Of a stretch of DNA of 64,000 bases, positions 1 to 11,900 are shown piece by piece (position 1 is the first letter of the stretch; the number at the start of each line of letters is the position of its first letter). A program made the translations under genes and the position numbers. The DNA is from Nissolia schottii (Eukaryota; Streptophyta; Magnoliopsida; Fabales; Fabaceae), in contig QANU01083380.1 in assembly GCA_003254905.1 (NCBI GenBank), positions 165,439 through 229,438 on the forward strand. The letters are read 5' to 3'. The notes below the pieces were generated by a model. It was not told the DNA's origin and searched no databases. It worked only from the letters and a program-made list of their open reading frames with translations.

Positions 1-139
1 TTTTTATTTTTAAAATATTTCTATGCCGTATATATGGAAATACTATAAACAAGTAAACACTATGAAACGGTGCCGCATTGGCCGTTGTGCTTCCCGCCAT
101 GTGCTGAAAATGTGCTTCTTGTTGTGTGGTGGTTGGAAG

Positions 140-3100
140 CTGCGAGGAGGTACCAAGCAGCGGAATGGCTACGGCAAATGGACGACGGCGCGTCGGCGTC
201 ACTCTCCAAGGACCCTTCCGAAGAAGAGTTCCGCCTCTCACTCCGCAACGGCCTCATCCTCTGCAACGTCCTCAACCGAGTCAACCCCGGTGCTGTCCTC
301 AAGGTCCCCTCCCCCTTTCACGCTGCTCTCTTCGGTTCATAATAACCCACTTCTATTTTTTAAGCACATTCGTAAATCAATGTACATTCGTGTACCTAGA
401 AGGTGAAAGTGACAGTTATTTAAGATCGGAGAGAGTATCAGAAAATGCTTTCTCTGTCCCAACTTAACTGTTGCTTTTACTCCTTTGTGTCAAGATGCAT
501 TGATGTATCAACGAACCAAAAAAGTGAAAGCGACACATAATTTGGGCCGAGAGAGTAACTAATTGACCGTTGAGTGGTTACTTATTACATGTTTGATTTT
601 TGAGTAGAAGCATCTAGAATTGATTATGGAGCTCTAGAAGTGAGAATTTTTTGCTTCTGGTGACTGCCATAATCAATTCTTGGTGTTCCCACATGAAGAC
701 TAAACATGGCCTAGTTTGTTAAGAAGCTGTTATTGCAGTTACAGGGAAATGATATGGTGTGTTCAGGAGTAGCTTAATTCCTAGCACCCTGCAATTTTTG
801 TGCCATTGATTGTTTTTTTTTTTTGGGGGGGGGAAGGTGGTGGAGAATCCCATCCTTGATGTTCAATCCACAGAGGGAGCTGCGCAGTCTGCGATTCAGT
901 ACTTTGAGAACATGAGGAACTTTCTGGAAGCCGTGAAGGAGATGGGGCTTTTGACATTCGAAGCTTCGGATTTGGAAAAGGTTGAAAAAACTTGGAACTG
1001 GTTTTGATTTTAGATCAAAGATGCTACCTTTACATTATCTCAGTTATCATTTAGGGTGTGTTTGTTTCTAGTTTCGACATTTGAAAAAGCTGAAAACAGA
1101 TTTTTGTGAGAAACTATTCCATCCAGCTTCTGCCGAAAAGCTGAAAATAGATTTTTGTTGTCCTATTCTTACTTGTTCTATTGTTTGTTTTTTGTTGTAG
1201 GGTGGTTCATCAAGTAAAGTTGTGGATTGCATTCTCTGCTTGAAAGGGTATTACGAGTGGAAGCTATCAGGTGGTGTTGGGGTTTGGAGGTATGGAGGAA
1301 CTGTGAGGATTGCTTCCTTCCCCAAGGGTTCTTCGCCTGCCTACATGGTTTGCAGTGAGAGTGCAGATGAATCCCTGGATGATTCTGAGTCATCACAGTA
1401 TGAACAGCTGCTAGAGTTCCTTCATCTATCCGGAGATGTCTCAGTCGAAGAAACCACGACTGCCAATGCCCTGGCTTTCCTCTTTGATCACTTCGGACTC
1501 AAGCTTCTTCAGGCTTACCTTAGAGAGATGGATGGGATTGAAGATCTTCCGCTGAATGCAATGGTCGGTAAGATCCTTTCCAATGAGTTGTATTTCTGTG
1601 GCTTCTATCAATCCTATGTTTAGTAGTTTGCTATCTAAAATGGAATTATGTTGAATTTATGCATAAAGAATCACCTGTCCATGCAATCTTATTCGTGATA
1701 TCTATGGGGTAAATTTTTTTAGGTAATTGATACTTTGCTCAGGAAGATAGTCAAGGATTTCTCCGCAATGCTTGTTTCTCAAGGCACCCAGGTATTTCAA
1801 ACTTTAATGTGCCTTTCTGTATTGCTACTACATTTTTTAATGTGCATCACCTTCGTTTTCATCGATTTCCAATTATCTATCATATAATTCTGAACAATTT
1901 TCTGCAGCTTGGAATTCTCTTGAAGAAAATACTGAAAGGTGATATTGGTAGCCTCTCTAAGAGAGAGTTCATAGAAGCTATCTCATTATATCTCAAGCAA
2001 AGGAGTAATTTGGCATCAAACGATTTTTCCAAATTCTGCATTTGTGGGGGCAAGCGTGACAGTGTTCCGGTTAATGTCAACAACTCTGCCAAATATGCTG
2101 AAATAGTTGATGCTCAACAGAAACAACTTGAGGTATAAAATTGGAGTATAGAGTGTGTAGTCAATATACTGCTTTAGATGCATTATCATGTAGAACCATA
2201 AACTTCAATGCTTTTTACTCCTTCTACAGGAGATGAAGTACTTCTTTGAACAGACAAAATTGGAGGTCAAACAAATCCAATCTGCGTGGGATCAAGAAAT
2301 TAGTAGGCTTGGTAAGGATGTAAACTTTAGTTTTCCATTGGAAATCGCCTCTGCAGAAGTAAAGTCTTTGAAATATATTATTCTTTCATAACATTGAGTT
2401 GCAATCTATGTACTTCTCAGAGAATCATATCAAGAGGCTTGAAGAGGCCTCCTCTTCCTACCACAAAGTTTTGGAGGAAAACCGCTTTCTTTACAATCAA
2501 GTGCAAGACCTCAAAGGTACATGGGAATTCCATACACTTTTCTCAACAATGAATTTTAAGGATTTACTTACATGACATGTACATACTGATGAATTTTTTT
2601 TTACAGGAGCCATAAGGGTCTACTGTAGAGTGAGACCCTTCTTACCAGGACAGTCAAATGGACAATCAACTGTGGACTATATAGGAGAAAATGGAAATAT
2701 AATGATCGTAAATCCTCTTAAGCAGGGAAAAGATGCTAGAAAAGTGTTTTCATTCAACAAGGTGTTTGCAACAAATGTCACACAAGGTATTTTAATTTTT
2801 CATCATATTATTGCAGAATATATAGGATCAGTACATACATTGAGTTCTACTTGGATGATTTTTCTTCGTAGCCATACAGTAAAGATTCGAAACTAATGAT
2901 TTGCTTTGTTATAATTTTTCTTCCAAATAATATATATATATATATATATATATTTCTGGAGTTTACATCTCTTAAGAGTTCTTATTTGAAAGCTTTCTAT
3001 GATGAACTTTCATTATCATATGCAGAACAAATTTACGCTGACACTCAACCATTGGTCCGGTCCGCTTTAGATGGCTACAATGTATGCATCTTCGCATATG

Positions 3101-5800
3101 GTCAGACTGGCTCAGGAAAGACCTACACGATGGTAATGCGACACACAGAAAAGAACAAACTTATGTGGTTTTGAACTAAAATCATCTGCTTTATTTTCAT
3201 GTACTAGTTACAAACCATATGCTTTGTGTGAACTTTACTTTTCCGCTGCATGTTATGGACACTTGAAATTAATAAAGTGTCATATTAGAATTTTCTATTT
3301 TGCTAGTACCTTGATTTGAATATTCATTATTGTCCTATTATTTTTCATATATATATATATATAGTTATGTTTAATGAGCTTTCCTGCTTGTATAGAGCGG
3401 CCCTGATCTGATGACTGAAGAGACATGGGGTGTAAATTATAGGGCTTTACGCGACTTATTTCATATATCAAAGGAAAGGGCGGATGCCATAAAATATGAA
3501 GTTGGCGTCCAGATGATTGAAATATACAATGAACAAGTCAGAGATTTATTAGTCAGTGATGGCTCTAACAGAAGATATCCTTCAAGCCCATGCTTCCTTT
3601 ATTGTGCATCAAAATCTTTAGTTTTTGCATTGATATTAGCAATAACATTTATTTTTGCTTAGTTTGTTCTTGTCCTTAACAAGATATACATTAGATATAC
3701 GAAACAACTCTCAATTGAATGGCCTTAATGTGCCTGATGCATGTTTAGTTCCGGTTAATTGTACTCAAGATGTTCTTGATCTAATGAGAATTGGTCAGAA
3801 GAACCGTGCTGTCGGTGCTACAGCTCTAAATGAGCGAAGCAGTCGTTCTCATAGGTAACTTCATGGAATATAGACAACTGCTCTAACCATGAAACATATC
3901 TAATAAATTATTGACCACTTTAATTGCAGTGTGCTTACAGTTCATATCAGAGGGAGGGACTTAGTTTCTAACTCCATTCTTAAAGGTTGTCTCCATCTTG
4001 TGGATTTGGCTGGAAGTGAGAGAGTGGACAAATCCGAGGCTGTTGGCGAGAGACTAAAAGAGGCTCAGCATATAAATAAATCTCTTTCTGCGTTGGGGGA
4101 CGTTATCTCTGCTTTGGCACAGAAGAGTACACATATTCCTTACAGAAATAGCAAGCTCACACAAGTGTTACAAGATTCTTTAGGTAACCAGCAGAATCAA
4201 AGTGATTTGCAATTGGCAATGCTAATTTCCATAAAAAGTAACTTTATTTTTCATATAAACAGGTGGCCATGCGAAAACGTTGATGTTTGTTCATATAAAT
4301 CCTGAGGTCAATGCTCTTGGGGAGACAATTAGCACTCTGAAATTTGCTGAGAGGGTTTCATCCATTGAACTTGGGGCTGCTCAATCCAATAAAGAAACTG
4401 GCGAAATCCGAGATCTAAAGGAAGAGGTTCGGATTTTGGTCATTAACAGTGCAATTTCAAACTAAACCAGCATTATATTAACATGATGAACATTTTATAG
4501 GTATCAAATATCAAACTGGCATTGGCAAGGAAGGAAACTGAACTTGAACAATGGAAAGCTGGGAATGCTAAAAGTGCTATAGAATCTCAGAATCCAAGGG
4601 CTGTTTCACCTTTTCGTTTGCCCAAAAATGGTACCAGTGGAAGCATGAAGCCTGATAATAGCCAACGAACCACAGATGATAGAAGTGCTGAGGTTTGAAT
4701 GCACACATATAATGATTTCTTTTGTTAGTTGCCAATTATGGCATAATGTAGTGTAATTTATTCTCTCTCTAAATCTTAAAATTCTATTCACAGGCTAGGA
4801 GTTGTTCTTCTGGTAAGCAAAGAAGGTCAAGACTTCCCTCAACATTTATGGACAAGGACAACATGCTGAAATCATCTCTTCTTGCCGAAGAAAAACTACT
4901 GAGCTCATCAGGGAAGGGAAGATCACCATCACCTCCGGTCAGGAGATCGATATCCACTGATAGAGGATCTGTCATTAAAAGCAAGGTCAAATTTGACACA
5001 GCAGACAATCAACCGATATTAAGGCATCCATTTCCAGCTAGAGTTGCAGTAAATAAATCTCTCGCCACAATGCCAATAGCCTCATCCACAGAAAATAACT
5101 CAAGGGTGCATGTTAGTTCACAACAGCCAGTGAAGCAAGACAATGTTTCCGAAACGGTCTTCATCGTCCAGAAGGTGAACTCCAGGAAAGTTCATCAAGA
5201 ACAAGAAGAGGAACAATCCAAGCAAGCACTTGGTGTAGCAAGACAAGGTATTAGTAGGAAAAGCAAGGCTGAAACTAAGTCCAACAAGGCCAAGCATCAT
5301 CAACAATTACCCTTTAGGATTCAAAAGCCTGATATGGTACCAACATTTATTTCTGACATGGCAACTGTTGGCGAAATGAATGTGGATGTGCCTCGGAAGA
5401 GTGATTACTCTGAGCCAGAAAATGATCTAAGCTTTATGGAATCTGCAGTACATGGTGTTTTAAATCTTAAACATGTAAGGCAGAACATCTCAAGGAATTC
5501 TCAGAACATTGGATCAAGGTATGACTAAAAGAATCATTCAAAAACTTTGTTTGCTTGTTGCTTTTTGTTAAAGATGATATTCAATTAATCATAGCCTTAT
5601 TATTGGTAACATAATTTAGCATCTTTGTCAAATGCAGAGGACTGGTGCAAGCAGCTGAGCCTTTATTGACTAGCAAAGTTGAAAACAAACTTTCAAATGC
5701 TTCAGGTCGCAGCAATCTTAAGGAAGGCAACAATACCTACAAGCCTGAATTTAGAAGGAGCCGATCGACGCCACGTGGAAAGTTTTTTGTTGTGTCTTGA
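140..5800 (+). CDS. KIN-14 family kinesin with N-terminal calponin-homology domain (5' partial)
   Basis: Minus-end-type microtubule motor of the plant KIN-14 class. Exons as read: about 140-303, 837-980, 1201-1563, 1723-1791, 1908-2132, 2230-2311, 2421-2516, 2607-2786, 3026-3132, 3396-3574, 3690-3854, 3930-4183, 4263-4426, 4501-4692, 4794-5518, 5638-5800. All phases agree and exons 2-16 give 1035 residues. The CH domain spans exons 1-4 ([30 protein letters not shown]). A short coiled coil (exons 6-7) leads into the neck/motor start RVYCRVRP. The motor shows the P-loop [11 protein letters not shown], switch [10 protein letters not shown] and switch II DLAGSE. The basic tail ends near [10 protein letters not shown]. 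No ATG lies in frame before the CH domain (in-frame stop near 46), so the first coding exon is probably left of the window. The exon 1 start is a guess (AG at 138-139). The exon 3 donor is chosen at ATG|GTCGGT because this alone joins in frame to VIDTLLRK. One intron is AT-AC. Confidence 0.92.
612..684. repeat. Hairpin repeat in kinesin intron 1
   Basis: The words AGAATTGATTATGG (about 615) and CCATAATCAATTCT (about 667) are exact inverted copies around a short AT-rich loop. This is the look of a small decayed hairpin transposon (MITE). No target duplication was found and the outer limits are unsure. Confidence 0.45.
2931..2953. repeat. (TA)n microsatellite in kinesin intron 8
   Basis: Uninterrupted TA dinucleotides inside the intron between motor exons 2607-2786 and 3026-3132. 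A second short AT run lies at about 3347-3362 in the next intron. Confidence 0.9.
3575..3689 (+). other. U12-type AT-AC intron in the kinesin motor domain
   Basis: The intron starts with ATATCCTT, the exact U12 donor consensus. It carries TCCTTAAC at 3673-3680, a near-perfect U12 branch site, and ends in AC at 3689, about 10 bases past the branch adenosine. Splicing here joins AG to A-TTA-GAT, giving NRRLDIRNN, which fits the family pattern at this point in the motor. A GT-AG reading does not work at this boundary. The intron is 115 bases, phase 2. Confidence 0.88.
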
Positions 5801-6930
5801 GCATTTCAGGTTTTTTTTGGTATTATTTATTTTTTTTGTACAGTATTTACTATTGATGTGCATGTTGAGGTCTTCTAAGGTCAGTTTTGTGCGACCATTC
5901 TTCATTTTCTCATTATGATCATGCTCCTTTTGTAATTTAAATTTCAGATGTTAATATGCCTCTGAAATCATGAGGTGGTGTTCTACATTATACAAATTTT
6001 ATTGATAAGGTATATTTTACTGCATATAAGTAAAAGGTGAGAAAGTTTATGTCAATTTGTATTGAACGGTCCTAAACATTTCTACTTTTTAGATTTGGTT
6101 GCACCTTCAATTTAAGGGATGATCTAATTAAGGGATGCCTTTCCAATATGATGTGTGATTTATTATTGTTTTCCTAATAAATATAAGTTCGTTGCCATTT
6201 TAATTTATAATGATATTTGTAGCTTTTGATTTATTTTAATTTTCTATTATTAATTATGCTATTTTGTAACTGCATTGCATAATAATGGAAAGATTTTTCC
6301 CTAAGCACCCTATTTAAAAGAAGTTTGTAAGCACATTTACCTTCTCTTTCTGGTTTTTCTTTTTTCCCAATGTGACATTTACTATTATTAATAAGGTTCA
6401 AAATAATGCAAAAAGTGGCTCTAATAGGGTCAAAATTAGCAATGCAACTTGTTTCCATTTTCAAGTTCTGAAACATCATCCTATTAATGGGTAAAAAAGA
6501 ATAAAGAGAATTTTCGACACCTCATTGACAACCTCAGCCATTGGCACAACATTTCCTCATATTGCAATTCATTAAGCATTCAAACCTCTGACTAAGAATT
6601 TTGCACCTCTGAAATCCTTCTCTCCCTGGTATATTCAGCACCAGGGATTTTTCCACATTCAACGATTAGCAAGAAATTTTGTTTTGTTCATTGCAATGGT
6701 GCCTAATCCAGCATCTTTCCCTTAAAATGATTGGCTAGACATGAACCTCTTCAAATTTTGATATTGCAAGAAGTGAAAGATGATGCCATTGTAGCTAGGC
6801 TTCCACGAATGGGTTTACCAATTCTAATTCTCGTTGAACAAACAACCATTGAAGGCCAGATAGGATCAAGCATCAACCCTAGAATTAAATCACATGCATT
6901 TGTAGGCTCGTTCCGAAATTGTCCCAATTG
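5801..6930. other. Intergenic: kinesin 3' flank, AT-rich
   Basis: This holds the kinesin 3' untranslated region and AT-rich spacer. Short open frames (for example 6731-6934) lack homology that I recognise and have no splice context. I see no gene. Confidence 0.6.
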
Positions 6931-6935
6931 CTAAT

Positions 6936-7086
6936 AGCTAGAGCGTGAGTCTCGGACCAACAACAAAGTTGTTGCTTTGTGATTAGGAGGTCACTGGTTT
7001 AAATCTTAGAAATAGTCTCTTCGATTGCAAGGATAAGGTTGTTTCCATCTACTTGGTGAGAGCCTCGTGCATTTGGCCGCCCTTAT
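6936..7086 (+). mobile_element. Au-like tRNA-derived SINE just upstream of the DUF868 gene
   Basis: A degenerate tRNA-like head with a B-box-like word (GGTTTAAATCT near 6998) is followed by a body ending in GAGCCTCGTGCATTTGG and CCGCCCTT, the 3' end typical of Au-type plant SINEs. It ends about 10 bases before the ATG at 7095. The start is approximate and no clean target duplication was seen. Confidence 0.6.
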
Positions 7087-7094
7087 TATAACCA

Positions 7095-8048
7095 ATGGCT
7101 AACTCCCTTGTAGAACCCGTGCCGTTAACCATTCCAGAGCCGTCGTCCATGAGGAAATCCTCCAAGGATCAAGCTAGAAAGAAAGATGCCCTTCAGAATT
7201 ATGTCACATTTGTCTATAACATAAAGGTAGCGCAATCCTTCCGCAATGTAACAGTGACATGGTGCAAGAATCCCACGGAACACTCCCTTTCCATGACTGT
7301 GGAAAACACTACTGAGGCAAACAAGTTCGCCTGCAAGATCGATCTAGAATCTGGGCAGTCGTGGGGGAAAAAAGGCCTCAAGTCCTTCGAGATAGAAGGC
7401 GCTAGAGTAGACATTTTCTGGGACTTCCGGCATGCGGAATTCTCCGTGAGGCCACAGCCTTGCTCGGGCTATTACGTTGCCTTGGTGTACAAGAAAGAGG
7501 TGCTTCTGCTGCTTGGAGACCTAGAGAAGGATGCTTATGAGAGAACAAAATCAAAACCATCCCCAGAAGAGGCCACATTGTTGTGCAAGAGAGAAAATGT
7601 GTACGGCAAGAAATTGTTTAGCACTAGCGCGATGCTGCATGAGGGCAAGAGGGAACATGACATTGTGATTAAGACTTCCATCTCAGGGCCTGATGATCCA
7701 GAGATGTGGATCACCATAGATGGGAATTTGGCAAGCAGGATAATGAACCTGAATTGGAGGTTCAGAGGGAATGAGATTGTGATGGTGAATAACATGCCTG
7801 TGCAGATCTTTTGGGATGTTCATGATTGGCTTTTCAGTGAAATTGGTTTAGGCCGTGGTGTGTTTATTTTCAAGCCAGGTTTTTTGGAAACTACCGGTGT
7901 TGATCCTTGTGGCAGAGAATGCCAAGAGAAAAGTGAGGATAGCAGCAGCAGCAGACACAATAATAATAATAATAATGAAATAATAGTTGAGGAGAGTCCA
8001 TCTCTCAAAGGTTTTTGCCATTTTCTGTATGCTTGGAGACACAACTAG
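7095..8048 (+). CDS. DUF868 family protein
   Basis: An intronless gene of 317 residues, the usual form and length for this plant family of unknown function. Family hallmarks are visible: a start rich in S/P then QNYVTFVYNIKVAQSFRNVTVTW (read in two parts, QNYVTFVYN and FRNVTVTW), SFEIEGARVDIFWDF, the FSVRPQPCSGYYVALV stretch, and the C-terminal VQIFWDVHDWLF with GVFIFKPGF. Two similar beta-rich halves (VDIFWDF and VQIFWDV) suggest an internal repeat. There is no signal peptide or membrane segment. A run of asparagine codons (AAT repeats) near residue 291 and a preceding serine run are low-complexity. The ATG at 7095 is the first in frame and lies directly behind a SINE, so the 5' leader must include or follow that insertion. 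Assignment to the family is firm; function is unknown. Confidence 0.9.
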   Translation: MANSLVEPVPLTIPEPSSMRKSSKDQARKKDALQNYVTFVYNIKVAQSFRNVTVTWCKNPTEHSLSMTVENTTEANKFACKIDLESGQSWGKKGLKSFEIEGARVDIFWDFRHAEFSVRPQPCSGYYVALVYKKEVLLLLGDLEKDAYERTKSKPSPEEATLLCKRENVYGKKLFSTSAMLHEGKREHDIVIKTSISGPDDPEMWITIDGNLASRIMNLNWRFRGNEIVMVNNMPVQIFWDVHDWLFSEIGLGRGVFIFKPGFLETTGVDPCGRECQEKSEDSSSSRHNNNNNNEIIVEESPSLKGFCHFLYAWRHN

Positions 8049-8921
8049 TTCAAAGATTCAATCAATGTATTGTTCTCCAAATATTTTGTACTTCCATACA
8101 CACCTTGATTTTTTATTTTTTTTTATATTAGCATTTTGATCCTAGAGTTATTAACAACATTGTCTCAATTCAGTCACTTTGCTTATTTTTCATTTTTCAT
8201 TTTTTTTTTGGAGCTATTTCATGTTAACAGCTAGTTTAACTTCATTTGACCCTTAACAACTTAAATTACACAGTCAATTTCACTTTTATTTGGTTCATAC
8301 AATCAGCCTTCATAATTAGCTATTCATCCGTATTTAAATTTAGTTTATGTACCAAAAAAGGATTTAAATATAGTTTGGACTTTGGATTTCAGAATTTCAC
8401 TCTATACCAAATCATAACAAACAGAATCAAGTGCATTTGTTTTAGCTTGTTTACCAAAACAATCATTTTTTTTTGTTGAAATAATCAGCTTTGTATATTT
8501 GCATAAATTTTTAAAAATAATTTAAATCTCAAAAAAATCTGTCTTTAGCTTTTTTAAAGAAGCTAAATAGAATAATTTTTTAAAAAAATCTATTTTCAAT
8601 TTTTTAAGTTCTATATCAATAATCAATTTTTTAATCATTTTTTTAAACCTAAAACAAATGCAATTATAACTATTTTAGAATAATCAACCTTGTTAATAGC
8701 TTAGCTTGACTAATGGGCCAAAAACGCAAAGGTCCCATTTTAACTGGGTCATGTGCCGACCAATGTGTTCAAGCTCGTTTGGGCTTTTCCAAATGAATTG
8801 GGCCTGACTGGATCAATTTGTCAGCCACCTTGGGCTATATTGTACTCTTTCTGGCCCAAATTCATGATCTTCTTCTTCAGACCAGCAAAAAATTTAAAAA
8901 CAGAAAAACAAAAACCATGAA
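8049..8921. other. Intergenic: between DUF868 and RecX-like genes
   Basis: AT-rich spacer of about 870 bases with T-runs and no convincing reading frame. The last 200 bases are less AT-rich and probably hold the promoter and leader of the RecX-like gene. I could not pick a TATA box. Confidence 0.55.
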
Positions 8922-11900
8922 ATGAATCAAATAATGGCAAAACCCTTGCTAATTGTGTGTAGCAACAAGAACATGGCAATTTTCGCGGGAAACATCGGCT
9001 TCAAAATCTCGTGCCAGCTTCCATCTCGCATTTTTTCAGCTCCTCGGTAAGTTTCCTTCTCTCATTCAGCTCCAAAATTTGAAGGAAAATTTGATTGTTT
9101 TTAGAGTAATTGAGTTGTAGTTTCAGCTACCCAATTGGTTGAATTGGATTGGGTTGAAGGAAAGTTCTTCAATTTCAGCTTTTAGGAGTAAGGTACATAG
9201 ATTCTGAAAAAAAAATGGCATGATTTTTGTCATATGTATTATCTTCTTTTTGTTTTTGTGTGTTAAAAATAGGACCTTTTGGAAGTGTCACATTGTGCGC
9301 TTGAAGAGCAGAAACTTTAGTTCTTCTGATAATGTTAGGTACATTCCTACGGCATCCTTACCCGAAACTGCTATGCAAGTGAAAAGCTTGGAAAAATTTA
9401 GCTGTACAAGCCAACATGGTGCTAGTGTGCCGAAGAATTTAAATGGCGGAAAAGATATGCCCAGAAGTGCTGCGAATTGTACAACTCGTGACCCGAATGA
9501 ACCCAATAACTTACTGTTTGATGACAGTGAAGAAGGTAAATCGCTTTAACATCTTCTAGTTCTAGTATATCATACTAGCTGATGAATGATTTGGAAGTTG
9601 TTCATAGCATCTTAATATTTTGATTGTAGGTTGTGAACAAACGGAAGAGGTTGCGGAGACTGTTGAAGAGTTGACAATCCATCCGGCGGGAAACTCTTGT
9701 GAACATGATTTGCTGCAAATTGATAAATTTACCAATGATGCTGAGGAATCAGCTATTAAACTACTTGCATCTAGGTTAGTTCCATCCCCCACACAATTGA
9801 AACGGAACTTATTGTATGGTAGAATAATCATATATACTGCATAGTTGCTTCTCTATGCATGGCTTTTAATTAATCATATCAACAGAATGAGGTTATGCTG
9901 AATGAAGTGTTGCTTATACGACACACCTTTGACTTTTTTTTAAGCAAAATGTCAGTTACTATGAATTTCCTGGATTTATGTTTTCTTAAAAGTTTTTAAC
10001 ATCATTAAGAAGAAATTTTATAATAATTAGGTCAGCTAATAGCTTTAATCTTTGGGGAGAGGTGCGTGCATGTACATTTAAATGTAAAATGCAGTTTTCC
10101 TTTTTTCTTTTTGTTTTAAGTATGCCAATCTCTCTTCTCTTCAGGGCGCTCACAGCAGTTGAGTTGAGAAAGAAATTGCTTGGGAAGAAATTCTCTCCAA
10201 ATGCTGTGGAGGCAGTGATAAACAAGTTCCAGAGCAAGTATGTAGTTAACTTTATATTAAAACCTTTGAGCTGTTATTTATCAGCCATTTTTGAATTCAA
10301 CCACACTTGAAGCTTTATTTGCTTTCAGACAACTGATTTTTTAAATTTGGTTCTCACTACAATTTATCGAGTTACAACAAAGTGAGAGTAGTGTATGTAA
10401 TATGATTCGTGGATCTTGAAACTGATGCTTGCAACTACAGGCACAAATGCCTATAATGAAGATGATTTCGGATGTAGCTCTTGCTATCTTTATGTCAGTC
10501 ATGGGGTCTTAGGAGGACAATAACTAGATAAATGGGTGTAGAGAAAGAATGAGAGTTTTGATTTTTCCTATAATAGCCCACTCTGTTGCATGCATGCATG
10601 CTACACAGTACACAGCTACGTGTAGCATTGTCATACAAGCATCCTAAATTTTTCAAGACTTGCCTTAGGCCTAACTTAATCATTTGTTTGATAATGCTAC
10701 ATGTAGCTGTGTGGTATGGCATGCTTGCAACAGAGTTTAATACTTTCGCTTGTATATGAAAAATAACCATGTTGTGCAGTATTGGTCAAAATATGCTTTT
10801 GAAGTTCATTTGTGAAATCTGAATCATCGCGCGTCCTTATACATTTTGTGGATTTATGGTGAGTGTCTTTTATCTTTGTTTCAGAGGGTTGATCAATGAT
10901 AGGCTGTATGCTGAATCATTTTCTCTATCTAGATGGTCTTCTTCAACTTGGGGGCCACAGCGGATCAAACAAGTAAGCTAGTCTATTATGTAATTTTGTT
11001 CTTCCTGATACTTTTTGCTTTGTTATACCTAGCCTCGCCCTTGTTCCATATTCTTTTTTTCTTTCCTTTCCCCCTCCTTCACCAATGCTTCTCCCCTGTT
11101 TGTTGTTAGTCTCGTTTTGAAGCCAAAGTGGAAATATTTATGGCGGTATGATCCGTGTGTAGTGCTTGCTAAAATTTCTGTTCATTTTAACTCTAGAATC
11201 AATATAGTATGAAGTGGAAAAACTGCAGTGCATTGTGACAGCATCTTGCTAAATCAGTAGTGCAGGATGCATTCACTTTTATTTTTATTTTTCAAAATTA
11301 ATACTTGAGTGTGTAAGTGTGAGATTAGAAGCATTAAAGAAGTTAAAGTAATACGAATTGTTATTCCCTAAGATATGTAATTATCTGTGTCTGAATTCTC
11401 ACCTCGTCCATCTAATCTGTATAAAATTTTCCATACACTAACGTGGTTTCTAATTGAATTATACCATTTTTCTGCTTGACTCGTGTCATAGTTTATAGTA
11501 GTATTAGTTTTCTCAGTGAACTGTTCATTAAACACAAAACCCCAATCCAAGTATTTTCCATTTCTTTTGTAATTTATCTAGTTAACTGATTTTATATTTT
11601 CACCTCTCACTTAGTTACTTTGTTGAGGGCTCAATTCAATTCATTTTATAATTGTCTCATTCCATTTTTCATTCTTTCCCAATATGTCAAATGCCTTGAA
11701 GGCTTCATTCTTCACTCCTCATAATTTCCCTTAGATGCACCCAAGCTGTGCTTCCTTGAAGATTTCTCACCGTTGCGGCCATATGGGGAACAGTGCTAGG
11801 CCAAAGCACTGAGGTTGCACAACACATGGCCATATACTTCCTATTATCATTGAGGGCATTATTTTTGTCTGATGGACTGTTGATTATTGTGTCAGGCACT

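Noticed and set aside
1..406. Frames starting at 23 and 126 at the left edge
   Set aside because: They overlap the kinesin CH-domain exon in the wrong frame; the correct frame matches the KIN-14 family and joins exon 2 in phase.
6731..6934. 67-codon frame before the DUF868 gene
   Set aside because: There is no recognisable domain, and it ends in the SINE boundary region.
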